A stretch of DNA of 64,000 bases from Spizellomyces sp. 'palustris' (GCA_006535965.1 QEAR01000008.1:330555-394554); one strand, 5' to 3'. Positions 22,914 to 35,478 are shown, counted from the stretch's first letter. Made by a program: numbers and translations. Notes: generated from the sequence alone by a model not told the origin.

Positions 22914-25776
22914 ATGACTTCCCACGACGGCTATAGTGATAGCTACGACTACGATAACGACAATGATAATGACATGGATCACGATGATGATCAGGACGAG
23001 TTTGATTCTGGGCCGACTGGTGGAAAGCGAAAGCGAATAACACAGGCATGTGATGCATGCAATAAGAAGGTGGGTACGAGCATGTGCGCGAAGCATTCGT
23101 CCTCTGGTCCTCTTCCTTGATGGATTTGGTGGAACGCTGCTCGCGATGATATGAAATCAGTCGTTCTGCATTGTCGCTGACCTGGTCGGTTCCGATTCAT
23201 GCAGAAAGTGAAATGTGACGGCATCAAACCAACGTGTTCCAATTGCTTGCGATCCAGTTCGTCTTGTTCGTACTCTCGTGGGGCAAAAAAGCGTGGACCA
23301 CGGGCTGGCTATATTGAATCCTTAGAAAATCGGCTGAAAGAAATGGAAGCATTGCTAAAGCCTTTGCACGGAAGTGACGAAAGCTTAGCGTCCGGGCTGT
23401 CCTCGTCAAACGAAGCGTTGGATCAAGCTAATCCGTCACGATCGTCCAGCACTTCCATGGCGTCTATGGATTTGGCTAATTCCACAAGCTCGGCGCCGCA
23501 TTTTCACAATGATACCATGTTTACCCAACACGGCGTGATGATCAAAGACCAAACTCCTTTCTCAAATTCCTTTTTCATGTCCCCGAGTATCGAGTATACT
23601 GGAACATCTTGCCCGCCAGGTCCAACACCACAGCAACAGAGCGCGGGCTACATACCACCAGATGCCACGAACGACCTCCTTGAGCTGTACTTCCACTATA
23701 TAGGACCAATTATGCCCTTGATACACAAGCGAACATTTTACCAGAATATCGCCAATCAGTCCCCGTTGATGCTGAATGCTATGTACGCGCTTGCCGCACG
23801 GTTTTCGACACACCCTGCGATAAGGACAAATCCGGACGCATTTTATAGTTCTGGGGATAACTTTTACATCAAGGCGCGAGAGATGGTGGACCACTACATG
23901 GATGTGCCGAATGCCACAACAGTGAATGCTTTATTGATTTTGGCGACATATGCAGCAGAGTCTGGTCGAGGTTTGTACTTGTATTGGGCCAATTGAGATC
24001 AGTTCGTGAGCTGATGGTACGTGGTTCCTGGCTATAGGTTCAGCTGCGTGGATGTATTCTGGAATGGCTATCCGAATGGCCCAAGAGTTGAAGCTCAACG
24101 TGGAGCCCGACTTTGAGGAGGCTTTTGCTGGTGGGTCGCGGATGGGGTGGCTGGAGAAGGAGACACGGAGAAGGTTGTGGTGGTGTTGCTTTGTGCTTGA
24201 CCGGTACGCTGGTGCAGCTGCTGATCGCTCGATGATCATAAACGAGAAAGACTGCAAGGTCTACCTTCCTTCGTCGGAAATATCTTGGGAATCGCTGGAT
24301 CCGTCGGACGTAACGAAAAGCGTCTCTGGGCTACCTACACCAGATTCTTATCAAATTGCCGTGCTCACGTCGACCAATGCGTTTACACCGGGAATCCCTG
24401 CTCAAAGTCCGTATGGGTATTTCATCCTTCTTGTCAAGATCTTCGGAAAGATAGTTGAATATTCCAATCTTTTCAAAACGGCGCAACGCACCAATACCAC
24501 TCCTGCGCTGACACCAGACGCGGATTATCAGCTCTCTGTATTGGATGCATCGCTTCGAGATTGGTTTGGATCCTTACCGGAGTGGATGCGCGTAATAGGG
24601 GACAGTTTTGTTCCGGAGCTGACGTCCACAAATCCACCATCCTGGCACATTGCATACCTGCATATCTTTTATCACACATGTGTGATTGTTCTTCATCGTC
24701 CAAAGATGATGGTGACACTCCGCGATATACGCGCAAAGAGTGGATCGGCGGCAGCTACTTCCAGTCCATCCTTTGTCGTGTGCTTGTCCAGTGCCAATGA
24801 GATTAGCGCGGTACTGCAAAAGGTCATGAAAACCAACCCTGACTTCTTATATTTTTCACCCTTCGTGGCGTATTGCATATTTCAAAGCGGCTTGGTACAT
24901 CTAATGACGATGCAACTTGGTGGGGCTCCTGTCGGCGCCAGATCGCAGGCCAGCGGAGAAGATAAGGAGATGGAGGCACAAGCTGAAAGTAACGTTGAGG
25001 TTCATATGAAGGCGTTAAAGGGGGTGGGTCGATACTGGTTCATGGCTGGCAGGTTGTTTACGATGCTAAAGTCACTTGTTGGAGGTGGAGCCGCATCTGC
25101 CGCCTTAGTAGAGGGGGCATTGTCGATGTCGGACCGCAGATGGGTTGCGTTGAAGGAGAGGACATCGGACGGCAATATTCTGAATGCACCCGATGGAGGC
25201 ATGGACAAGTCTGCAAGGAGTCGGGTTACCAGTATAGATGGTGGAGGGCTTGGAAGTGCACCTGATCGAGATATATCAAATGGGTCGACAGGTGTGACAG
25301 CAGGCTCGAGCAGCAATGGAATGGCTGGGGCAGATCTGCAATCTACGGGTGGCCTGCCGCGTTTAGCGCCTCCCTCTGTCTCACCCGCGGTCCCTCTCGG
25401 CCAGCCTCTTGGCATGGAAAGTGACCCCAACTTTGTGGATTACGAGTTTTTCGCCGAAGTGGGAGGCCCCGGTGCGGCGTGGAGTGCTGCGGCAAGCAGT
25501 GCCGGGATGCGACCTCAGCATCAAGGGATGGGTGTTGGAATGGGATTAATGAATCCCGGTATACCCATGGATGGTGGCGCTGGGATAGCTATGTTTGGTG
25601 GGATGTATCCCGGTGGACAGAATGGTGGGGTGCCGATGGGGATGGGAGGGTATGGCCAGCAGTTTGGAATGATGGGCAATGGAAGTCGGCAGGGGCCGAT
25701 GCAATCTATGGGACACCCGTCGGAAATGGGACGAGGGAGGGGGATGTATCCTGGTTCAGATGGGAGGTGGCCATAA
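22914..25776 (+). CDS. Zn2Cys6 fungal transcription factor
   Basis: A nuclear DNA-binding regulator. Exons 22914-23069, 23205-23970 and 24038-25776 give 886 residues. After an acidic Asp/Asn-rich start (residues about 5-30) comes a basic patch (GGKRKR) and a complete binuclear zinc cluster with spacing C-x2-C-x6-C-x6-C-x2-C-x6-C (CDACNKKKVKCDG, then CSNCLRSSSSC). The first intron falls inside the cluster, as in many family members. A short coiled-coil linker (YIESLENRLKEMEALL) follows. The fungal-specific regulatory domain starts around LLELYFHYIGPIMPLIH and continues through SGMAIRMAQELKLN and RRRLWWCCFVLDRYAG. The C-terminal 110 residues are rich in Gly, Met and Pro, a likely flexible activation or phase-separating tail. 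The target genes cannot be told from the sequence. Confidence 0.93.
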
Positions 25777-26144
25777 GCCGTAATAAGTCTCATTCATCTG
25801 ATGCATGGCATTGCATTTTTATGATCGCATACAGATAATGATTTTAATTTTAATAAATTCAAAAGTCTCCCTTTTTGTTGGTTTTTGAGGATAGAACCAC
25901 TTGAGCTGGCAGCCGATCCCACTGTGGCCGAGAGTCGAAACCCTCCTGAAACTCTGTTATGGCACAGTCATTCACACAGGTGATAACTGTGCCATCCACT
26001 CTGATGCTGGACAGTTCTGCTTTCGGGCATGTTACATTGTGTTCAAAAGATTGCTAACTTGTTACTCGCCATCGCCTGGTTCGTCGCAAACACGTAGAAC
26101 AGGAGCATCGCCAACGGTTCCGCCCAACCGACCGATCGCGAAGA
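25777..26144. other. Short spacer between the transcription factor and CEP104
   Basis: This 368-bp spacer holds the transcription-factor 3' UTR (AT-rich, with TTTTAATTTTAATAAATTC near 25840) and the CEP104 promoter. No gene is seen. Confidence 0.5.
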
Positions 26145-29100
26145 ATGGTGGCGGATCTTGCTCAACTCGACTTTCAGATAGCTGCGTGCTCCGGGTATGA
26201 TGAGGAGTGCCCACCAGAACAGCTTCTGTTGAAACACCATGGGCCGTTGGTGAAGGGCTGGCAGAGCGAAAGGTAGGAAGATTGCAAACATTGCCCGCAA
26301 CAGCGAGTCTTATTTTCTTAACGTTGGGGTGCCCGCGTTTCTTACGACAGATTTTGCAACTGGCCGCAAGCCCTTGTAATGCGATTTTCAGCCGGAAATA
26401 GCCGAATACGAAAGATAGAAGTACTCGTACATCACTTCAAGATACCTACACGGCTAGAATTTTATATTGGAAGAACAGTGACTGGGGATGAATTGCCTGC
26501 AGGTACGCATGTGGAACGTAATGATTTGCCGCCTTGTTATTTATGCATTAGTTGTGATTACAGAGAGTAACCTTGCATTGGAGAGTGAAAGGCGGCTGGA
26601 TGATGGGAATCCTACGGTCGTCTTCGTGCGGTTGGGGTAGGCGTTTTTCATGATTTCTACGGTTATGTTGGGATGATGGTTGATGGGTAGGCTTGCAGAT
26701 ACGTCTCTTTGAATGACGGTGTGCAGATCGGGTTCAAAGCGCGAGAGCTCAAATCAGTTCACGTTGATGCGGAGGGAGAGTACCTAAAGGTTATGGTACA
26801 CAAATGTTATGTCAACCCTTTGAATCTGTACAATCAGGTTCGTTGCGAGTGATATTTTCGTGGCGTGGGCAATTCTTTGACGATGCGACTTCAGGTCGGA
26901 ATTATAGGTGTCAACGTCTTTGGTGAACCGCAGAATGTAGATCACATCTTGAAGACACTTAGTTCCCATCAACAGGCATTGCTTGGAGTATGTGTTCGCT
27001 TCCAGCTTTTGCTACGTGACTCTGCAACGAGATCCCCGGTTGTTAACTGTCATTTTCTGTAGTTGGATCCATTGACTGATGCAGATCTGATTGTACCACG
27101 CGACAATGCCAATGCTGCATTCTGGGGTCTTGTGAATGAAACTGCAACGAACCGACGGATACCACCTGAAAAGGATCTAGCTTTCGAAATCTATCACGAT
27201 GATGAAGTGATGAAGATTATATCAGGTGTCGCTAAGGCCAAAGATACGGCAGTGAAAGAGGAGCGATTTGCAGATGCAAAGATGCTCAAGAGTTTATTGG
27301 ATAAATGCAAAACGGCAGGGGAAGAAGTTGCAAAACTCCAGGTCACCAAATCACGGGCTGTGCAGGTGGAGGATTATGATACCGCAGCGGAAATGAAGGC
27401 GGACATCGATGCTGTGAAGCGAGCCTTGGCTCACGAACTAAGTCGAGCCGGACTTGACGTGCAGACCGATGGATCAGTTATTCGAAAGAAAGAAGAAAAC
27501 GAGACCCAAGAATCGACGCGAACCCAGACCCGACTTGGCGTTGCAGAGACGTCCTTACCTCCATCCCCACCATCCTCCAAAACCGCATCACCCCCCAAAC
27601 CGGACATATCAGCACCATCTCCCCGAAGAGCACCGCCAGTCCTTCACCTACCTGTTGCTTTGTCACCCTCAGTCATCACACCTACCCCAGCACCGGCGAG
27701 ACCTCCATCGCCCCTAATACCCACATTGGCACGGGAGCCACCGCGCTCTAATGGATTACCGTCACCTTCTACCCAACTGAAGGATGAAACACCTCAGCTT
27801 CCGCCGGAAAGATCGACATCCTTTTCTGATAAATCCCTTTTGCGTCCCCGACCAGCGCCATTGGAAATCTCCGTCGTCCAGAATACGCGGGATATAGATG
27901 TAGTGTCGCCACCGGCGTCGACGTCCGAACCACCGGCGAAACGGCCGCCACCTCCCAGATCTCCCGCGGCCCATGCTAATGATCGCGCGGATAAAGATAT
28001 TATATCCCCACCACGACCAGCGTCTCCACCTGTCCCGGCACTCCTGCGTGCATCTCAAAGAAATCCTTTTGAGGACCACTTGTCTCCTTCTGACCTCCAA
28101 GTTCAATCGAGCCCTCCGATATCCAAACCCGCGCCTAAGAAACGCTCTCCTGTCAAATCCAAACCGCCGGAACGACCGCCATCGCCGCCCGTCCCAGCGC
28201 ATAAGTCACACCAACAACAACAAGCTCCGCTATCTCCACGGTCGGACCCGATCCTAGGAGGCTCCATATTACCACCCGGCTTCGACGCTCCAGAACCGAT
28301 ACCGGATCATCTGGCTGTCGACTTTGCATTGCCCATTGATGCATTTGGGCCTCTTTTGATACGGTGTCTGTTGGGACGGCAGTTTGGATTAAGGGAGTGG
28401 GCAATGGGGGAGATGATCGGAAAGGTGGAGGAGCGAGGGAAGGAACCGGGGAAGGGCGATAACACAATGGACATCAACAGCTTTGTGGATGCTGTATTTC
28501 AGATTGTGCAGAGCTCGTTAGATGATAGTAGAGAAAAGGCGATCACAGGGGCAGTCTCATTACTGGAGAAGGTGCATGGTACGTTGTTCGGTGCTATTGA
28601 TGCGTTGTCAAGTAAGCGGGAATCAACATCTGTCAACTATACCCAGGACTATGTACGAATCAGCGAGTGCCGCCCGCTGTCATTTTTCGTCACTTTGATA
28701 CAATTGTTCCACTACTTCTTGCAAAAGCGGGCGATATGAACCCGCGAGTGAAACAGGCAAGTCTATATGTCTCAAGGCCTGTGGAGCGACTATCTGATCT
28801 TCTTTTCTTGGTAGGCGTGTTCGGACATTATTATCACACTCGTCAAATCGTACAATGAATCACCTTTCACTATTTACCCCTACGCTCTAAGACCGCCCGA
28901 AAGCAAGAAAGGCGCCACTCCCCATTGGAAGGTCTTTAAAGGACGGTTGGATCTGTTACATCAGCTGATTGATGAGTGTGGATTGGATGATAGTGAAGGA
29001 CGCGGGAAGGCGCGGGGCGCGTCATTGCAGGTGGGAAGCTGCTTATGTGTCCTATTTGGTGTGCTATATTCACTCAGTGATATATGTGCAAAACAAAGAG

Positions 29101-30921
29101 TATCATGGAGTTTACCCAACCTCAACTGCAACATACAAATGTCGAGGTTCGAGAAGCGGCGGTTCGGGTGGTAGTTGATTTAATGCAGGCGTCTGGGGAG
29201 GATGCTATTACACCTTATTTGAAAAAGGTGAAACCGCAGCTGATGGACAGTATTCGGAGCAAGCTTGCGGAAGCGAAAGGAACGCCCGTTAAGCGGGTGC
29301 AAAAGGCTCGGCCAGGTATGGTGTCGCTGATGTTGCCTGACCTTTGCCATTCACTTGACGACGATACTCTCCTTAGCACGACCATGGGAGCGAAGCCCGT
29401 CAAAGCCTGCCGGGCCAGCAGCGCAAGAGGAAGGTGCGGAGGAGGTCAAGAAATTGCAGAATGAGCTGAAAGCGCTTAGGCAAATGGCGGATTCTCCTCC
29501 TGTACAATCGAAAGGCAAAGTCGGTGACAAAAGGAGGGTCACGTCTACATCTTCGAATGGATCTACTGGAGGGAAGCTTGGGAATGGAGCACATGAGAAA
29601 AAGGGAATTCGGTCCGACGATAAGATGCGAAAGTCGAGAGTAAGGCATTAGTCCAATATGTTGAGTGACGTGAAATATGGAATTTGATCTCAAGATAATT
29701 TTTGTGCGTTCTAGTCGGTGGATGGCGTAGAGGGACTTGCAAATTCGCTGAAATCAGAACGGAGGGTAGGGAAAACGGCGTCTGTTCCACCGCCTGCAAG
29801 AGATGCACCAAAACCGAAACCGGGCGGAAAGACCAAGGGTAAGTCCCGCTGATGAGGCTCGCTATTGCCAACGAACACCCTGATGATAATGAATCGATAG
29901 CTCGCGAACCGCCTGCGCCAGCCCCAACCCGCAAAAACGAAGCGTTGTATTCCAATAATTGGAATATAGATCGGACATGTATCTTTTGCGAAGAGCAAGA
30001 CGAAGGTTTCACGGAAGAGAATCTTGATATGCATTATTGGAGAGATTGTCCCGTTTTGACGAATTGTCCCTTGTGCAAGTTGGTGTGTATGCTCGTCGGA
30101 ATGTTGATGTGGTCCTTTACTGGGATGGCAGCTAAGCCAACAATTATGTAGATTGTGGAAGTACCAATGTTGACGGACCATTTGCTAAAGGACTGTGATA
30201 AAAAGAAGGACGTGCGACAGTGTCCAAGGTGTAAGGAAGCATTCAAAACTGTAGACTTTGCTGCTCATACTGCAAAAAAATCCTGCCGAGGTAAAATTTT
30301 GCGAAATTTGAATTTGAAATGCTCTGATCTAACTCTGTGCTTTGCATTAGTGCTGAACCATAATCCCGATCTGGCAAGATGCCCCATGTGTCACCAGGAC
30401 GTACCCAGTGACGAGGAAGGCTGGCGACAACATTTGGTGACGGGTACTGGGTGTCCTGGCAGCGAACGAAAACCAAAAGATCCGAGTCATTATCCTGCCT
30501 TTAGTACCATGCTCCCCGATCTAAACAGCGATGTACTGTCGTCAGGCGGTTTGGCCAGATCTCTACAAATCCCCTTGTCTGAACCAGAGACAAAATCTGG
30601 AGCGTCTTCCGTGTCACCAAGACCTACGGACACGACACCACCACCGAAAAAGGGGTTATTCAAAAGAGCGCCAAAGAAGGAACAACAGACGCTATCCAAA
30701 AGCCTGTCTACCCCGGTCAGCAATCTGAAATCCCGCGGTGGGTTGGTGGGAAGTGTCAAGTCGACAGTGCGGAGGAGCTTGTTACCACGAGCGAGTGTTG
30801 GTATGTTACCAATCTTTTCTTATAAGACTGCTCCTGTTCTTGATCTGGTTACTAATTTAAACCCTATAACGAAGAGGATCGAAGTAAAGAGACAGGGAAG
30901 GGCTTATCGATGGCCCGGTAA
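26145..30921 (+). CDS. CEP104: Centrosomal/ciliary tip protein CEP104 homologue
   Basis: Acts at the distal ends of centrioles and the tip of growing cilia, where it binds tubulin. Fifteen exons give about 1,282 residues: 26145-26272, 26351-26502, 26564-26636, 26699-26837, 26895-26987, 27063-28578, 28647-28756, 28815-29030, 29099-29315, 29377-29639, 29715-29838, 29901-30082, 30152-30290, 30351-30800, 30875-30921. The N-terminal jelly-roll is clear (FCNWPQALVM, IRKIEVLVHHFKI, GFKARELKSVHVDAEGEYL). A coiled coil (residues about 215-330) and a long proline-rich stretch follow. Then come a TOG-like helical array with VIFRHFDTIVPLLLAKAGD and the diagnostic zinc-finger array: CIFCEEQDEGFTEENLDMHYW, CPLCKL, CPRCKEAF, CPMCHQD. 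The 28757-28814 intron begins GC, not GT. The last splice is uncertain; without it the frame ends at 30937. A ciliary gene implies motile spores. Confidence 0.92.
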
Positions 30922-32828
30922 ATACAGATGCATCTAAACTCGATCTCCGTGCCGCTGACGAAAGAATGTACATACTAAGCGGAATGTTGTATCTTGTTTA
31001 ATAGTCATAGAGCGCAGTGTGTTGTTTTTATTTCCTAGTGTATAGTTTTAGTGTATAGTGTTCTGATGTGCTGCCATCGAAGGATAGATATCAAATATCA
31101 ACGCTGTGTGGATGTGACTTTAGTCTTTGTTTCTAGGATGAGTTTAGAAGGTTGTACTGACAGTACATTGCATAGCGAGGATAATGGATCCCCAGAATGC
31201 TTTTCGACCCGTTTTTGAGTGCAGGCGACGTATTCTCGCAACAGGTAATTTTTCCCTCTTTTTTCACAAGTAAGCGGATGCCAATCCAATTTCAACTTCA
31301 AAGTTCTGCCTGCGGTGAGGATAGAATTTTATCGAAAGGATACGAGCCTTCTGGCTTGGGCTGTTGAGGAATCCCGTACTTTCTAGGACATTTCGCCTTT
31401 AGCATGTCTTGGCCACGGAAAGTCATGTAAATAAACCGAGAATTCGACTCACTCTTTTGGTAGCCCTCAATTCGCAAGGAAGAGAATATTCTAGGGTCAA
31501 CTCTCCTTGAAGCACTGATTAAAACAGCGGTCAAAAGAGTGATCAAATGAAGCAGAGTAGAAAAATCACCTTGCACCTGACAAGTTGGCTTGTTGGATGC
31601 CCATGGCGGCGACCCGCGGCGTACCTCGATTCGTGCAAAACGGCCATTTCATCTTTTTGCGGAGCCCCCTCTCAGAAACATGTGCGGAAAATGTTCCTGA
31701 GACTCTGGCTTTTTCCAGTGTTCGATTGTGTTCAGTCCTTTACGTAACGACGGTTGAACAGCTCCACGGGGCTAAGCGGCCAAAGTTCCCTGGGTCTCGA
31801 ACGGGGCTTGGACTACGGCGGCTTGAAAAACAACTGTTGCATGGCTGTTCAAGATGAACCGCGTGGTCCCTTTTACGAGGGCAAGCTCCGCCTTGATTAG
31901 GCAAAGTTCATTTCAAAACGCCAACGAAACCGACTCCGCTTCTGTCTCCAGCTGATAGTTAAACAACACTGACAATGCGCCACTTTTCTATGCCAGAACA
32001 ACAAGAACCGACAGCAACCCAAGCATGATGCTCTTCCGTACTTGCAGAATGTTCCATATTTCTACTGAGAAACACATGAAAGCCAGGTTAATGGGCCCAT
32101 ATGAAACTGAGCGATATCATGATATGCAAACGGGAACAAAGGCAAGGGTCGTCATTCCTTCCATGTTTTGACAAGTTTCAAATGTGACGTTTCAGGGTGT
32201 TATTTTGTGATCCAAGTTAGTACACCTATTTGTAAAATCAGTCGCAACGATGAGTTGTTGGTCGACTAATCCACTTTAACGTCGCCGCAAGTAATTTCAC
32301 TTGAAACCCTGTTCCATAGTGAATTATGAGTGGCACAGTCACAGTATACATAAAATGGTGACTATGCCACATACGTGTCAAATTACTGACTAGTTTAATA
32401 AGTGGGTTGCCTTTTCATAGGTGGAGCTGCGAAAGCCATGCCCTATTCAAGGTGTTGAAACTTGTCTGAATTAACTCTTCAGCTAGGGGTTTCCTCCGGC
32501 TTAATACCCCTAAAACTGTATTTGCCCCCATTTCCGCACTCATTGCTTTATTGCAAGTGCAAACGTGTGGAATTACCGGCCAATGTGCTCCCGTTTTTTC
32601 CTTTTTCTGATTTGTTTTGTGTGCAGATGTTGGTATAAAGCAAACCGCTACGTACCCGCCCTTTCTCTTCCTGCTTTTTGTTCCATACTTCAACGAAGAC
32701 ATCCTTTTCGTTTAGATAGATTTCTCGACAGTCTTGACGGTTAACATCTAACCGGCAGCTCTTTACATCTGCTCTCCTCAACCCATAGTTAGTTCCTGGT
32801 GAACTTCTATCCCTACTATCCAAACGCA
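30922..32828. other. Long intergenic region, no gene seen
   Basis: This 1,907-bp region lies between CEP104 and the secreted CBM19-type protein. Only short overlapping frames occur. TATAAA at about 32634, some 190 bp before the next ATG, could be a promoter element for the secreted protein. Confidence 0.45.
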
Positions 32829-34188
32829 ATGCGATTCATTACCATAGCTGCCCTGGTGGGAGCAGTTGCTTCGGCAACAGCCAATGCAGAGAATAGGTAT
32901 GTCTAACCAGCCCATGCCATGTGGATGATCGACTTTACTCATTCGTCCCTTTCACAGTCTGCAAATGATTCGTGAAACGTCCCTCTTTGCCCGCCAAAGT
33001 CTCAGCGAAATCCGTTGCCAAAACGGAAAGGATGCCGTGGCAGCCGGGAATCGTAAAGACGGTGCATGCAAGGATGGAGAAAATACGTGTGTCAATGGCC
33101 AATTCGCTCAATGTGTCGGTGGCAAGTTTACACTGACATCCTGCGGCGGCAATCTCTCCTGCGCGGTTCTCCCTCTCGTAAACAAGCGTGGTACTAGCGC
33201 TGCTTGCACGACAGCGGCTGACAAGGACGCAAGATTGGCTGCCGCACAAGCTGAATGCGCTGGATCCGCACTGATCGCTCGACAGAACAACAAGAAGAAA
33301 CAACAAGCAAAGAACAACAAGCAAGGAAATAACAAGAATGCCGGGAATAAGAAGGCCGTCGCCGCCGCCGCGGCAAAGAACGACGCTGCTGCGAAGAAGG
33401 CCGCTGCTGCGGCTGACGCGAAGGCCAAGAACGGCGCTGCTGCCAAGAACGGCGCTGCTGGAAAGAAGGCCGCTGCTGCGGCTGACAAGGCTGCCGCTGA
33501 CAAGGCTGCGGCCGACGCAAAGGCTGCCGCTGATGCAAAGAATGGTAAAAACAACAAGAACAATAAGAACAATAAGAACAACAAGAACAACAAGAACAAC
33601 AACAAAGCTGCGGCGGCCAAGGGAATCGACCCGGACGTAGCCAATTTCTGCAAAACGACGAACCAAAAGCCGGGTGACGGTACCCAAATCCGAGGCGGTT
33701 TCTGTTCCTCTCTCCCGCAAGGCCAAGTCCCTGCATCCAACAAGATGGTTTCTTCTCTTATCATCGCACCTCAGGCGGATCAGAAGGTCCAACTCGGCAA
33801 GGCCTTCACGGTCTCCGTTCAAACCAACAATTTGCAAACCGGTTTCTTCTCCGACCCGCAAGTGCAGTACTACGCCATTCCTCAGCAACTGAACGGTCAA
33901 GGCGTTATCCAAGGTCATCAGCACGTTACCATCCAACGTCTCGGCAAACAGGGTCAAAAGTTCCAGCCACCGAACGCTGAAGTCTTCCAGTTCTTCAAGG
34001 GATTGAACGACCCAGCAAACGGACAAGGCATCTTGTCCGTTGAAGTTCCCGGCGATGCCTTGCAGAAATCGGGAGCCGGTGTTTATAGAATTTGCACCAT
34101 GTCCGGGGCGTTTGGCCACCAACCTCTGATCATGCCCGTTGCCCAGCGTGGTGCTCAAGACGATTGTATCCGTGTGAATGTCCAGTAG
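32829..34188 (+). CDS. Secreted protein with CBM19-like chitin-binding domain and Ala-Lys-Asn repeat spacer
   Basis: Exons 32829-32896 and 32958-34188 give 432 residues. A clear signal peptide (MRFITIAALVGAVASATANA) begins it. Residues about 43-105 carry six or more cysteines in the pattern seen in CBM19-like chitin-binding modules: CVNGQFAQCVGGKF, then CGGNLSCAVLPLVNKRGTS. Residues about 120-240 are low-complexity, made almost only of Ala, Lys and Asn (AAKNDAAAKKAAAAADAK and NNKNNK runs). Such a basic tract could bind anionic wall or host polymers. The C-terminal 190 residues (from FCKTTNQKPGDG to the end) resemble a conserved domain of unknown function found in secreted basidiomycete and other fungal proteins, with QVQYYAIPQQLNGQGVIQGHQH and FFKGLND. 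It probably acts in the cell wall or spore coat; this is an inference. Confidence 0.85.
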
Positions 34189-34657
34189 TTAGAGTTGTAG
34201 CCCCAGTTTACACGTCAGGTTGGGTGTATATAGTCCACAAAAGATGTGCATTTGTAGTCAAACAGGCGCACAAGAGAGTCTAGCTTTCAGCAACTTGTTT
34301 ATCGTGTCTGTTTTTTTTCCTCAAAGTATTGTAGCATATGTAGCATCTGTAGAAATCAGCGTAGCACTTCGGATTCGCCTTGCTGCTGGTCCGCAAGCGA
34401 GAGAGCATTGCTGGCTCCTAAGGATCGTGCCGGTAGATTGTAGCTTGTTTTCACCTAGAACAATTTTCACATTCGCTGTCCGAAGTCCGTACTAGCATTC
34501 CTACTTTTGGTTGTTTAAAATTCAAATCAAACACTGGTTTCACATGCAATATGATCATACAGGTTTTTGAACGGGTTATTGGCGCGGGCACTTTTCTACT
34601 ATCAACAGAGTTTGCAAAGGTTAGAGGGTCTCACATTTGAAACATTTAGTTATTCCA

Positions 34658-35032
34658 CCCGATATCTGTTCATCTGCAACTGTTGCACCTGACGCGATTG
34701 CCGTAGCACTACGAGACCGGCGCATTTACAAGGGTTCCATTTGAAAATACGTAGCAAATCCACCCGTAATCTGTTCACCTACAACTATTGCAATTATCTG
34801 GAAAAAAACGTATCAGACAACTTTTGTCAGCGACCCAGTCATCAGCCGTTATACCGACAAATCGCCTTGTGTTCGGCGCCAACGATTACTATGGCCTAGG
34901 ATCGTTACCCATTCCCCATTATGCTAGATATCCTCAACTGGCATCTTCAAGGGACTTCAAGGGACGCGATTACCATCGCACTAAGAGAATGGCACCCAAC
35001 AGCGCAGATCCCGATATCTGCTCATCTGCAAC
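34658..35032 (+). repeat. Three dispersed imperfect 23-bp repeats
   Basis: The copies are CCCGATATCTGTTCATCTGC at 34658, CCCGTAATCTGTTCACCTAC at 34763 and CCCGATATCTGCTCATCTGC at 35010. Copies one and two are also similar in the flanking sequence (TTTGAAA and CCACCC upstream, AACTATTGCA or AACTGTTGCA downstream), so the duplicated unit is about 105 bp. Confidence 0.7.
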
Positions 35033-35059
35033 CATATTTTGATTCGCAAACAGATGGAG

Positions 35060-35076
35060 CCAATAGCTATAAAAAG
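35060..35076 (+). promoter_or_regulatory. CCAAT and TATA box of the small secreted peptide gene
   Basis: CCAAT at 35060 is followed directly by TATAAAAAG at 35068. This lies about 118 bp before the ATG at 35186, a normal distance for a fungal core promoter with a short 5' UTR. Confidence 0.55.
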
Positions 35077-35185
35077 GAGGGGGTCCGTCTAGCTCCTCAC
35101 ACGTTCAACCAAAGCAAGCCAGTCAATCAATCATCGATCTTACAATAAGCACCAGCTCTTCATCAATCAAGCAAATACATTCACG

Positions 35186-35478
35186 ATGAAGCTCTTCCTT
35201 GCCCTCGCTCTCGTCTTCCTCGTTCTTACTCAGTTTATGATGTCTTGATACCTTCCGAAAAACTGCTCGTGCTAACATCATGTTCATCCCATCTGCAGTG
35301 GCAACTGTCAATTGCTTATTGCAACGTTAGTGGCTGTGAGCTTAGCCCGCGATGCGACGCAGGCAAGGGAGAGAAGGAATGCCCAGCAAGGAAGAACCAA
35401 AACAAGGGATGCTTCCCTAGTTTGCGCCGGATGTTGTGCTGCAACAATGATCAGGAATGCGCCAACAGGCCTGCGTAG
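35186..35478 (+). CDS. Small secreted cysteine-rich peptide (putative)
   Basis: The first exon encodes a leader, MKLFLALALVFLVLT, typical of a signal peptide. An intron follows, marked by a near-perfect branch site (GCTAAC, about 35272) and the acceptor CTGCAG at 35299. The second exon, read in the frame ending at the TAG of 35476, has eight cysteines in about 60 residues (YC, GC, RC, EC, GC, CC, EC), many charged residues and no further hydrophobic stretch. The eight-cysteine frame needs a phase-0 donor, but the best GT (GTTTATG at about 35232) is phase 2, so the exact splice is unresolved. The spacing does not match any defensin family I can name. It might be an antimicrobial or effector-like peptide; this is an inference. 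Confidence 0.48.

Larger units (their letters stand above)
34189..35185. other. Spacer between two secreted-protein genes, with imperfect repeats and a TATA box
   Basis: Three degenerate copies of a 23-bp block (listed) occur between 34658 and 35032. A CCAAT and TATA pair lies at 35060-35076. The rest shows no gene. Confidence 0.5.

Noticed and set aside
27762-28202. Minus-strand Arg/Trp-rich frame inside CEP104
   Set aside because: It lies opposite the proline-rich region of CEP104; the composition follows from the complementary codons.
32935-34158. Minus-strand open frame of 407 codons opposite the secreted protein gene
   Set aside because: It mirrors the real gene's biased codons and repeat tract. 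The plus strand has a signal peptide, intron and conserved domains, while the minus frame is a Leu/Val/Ser run with no family.
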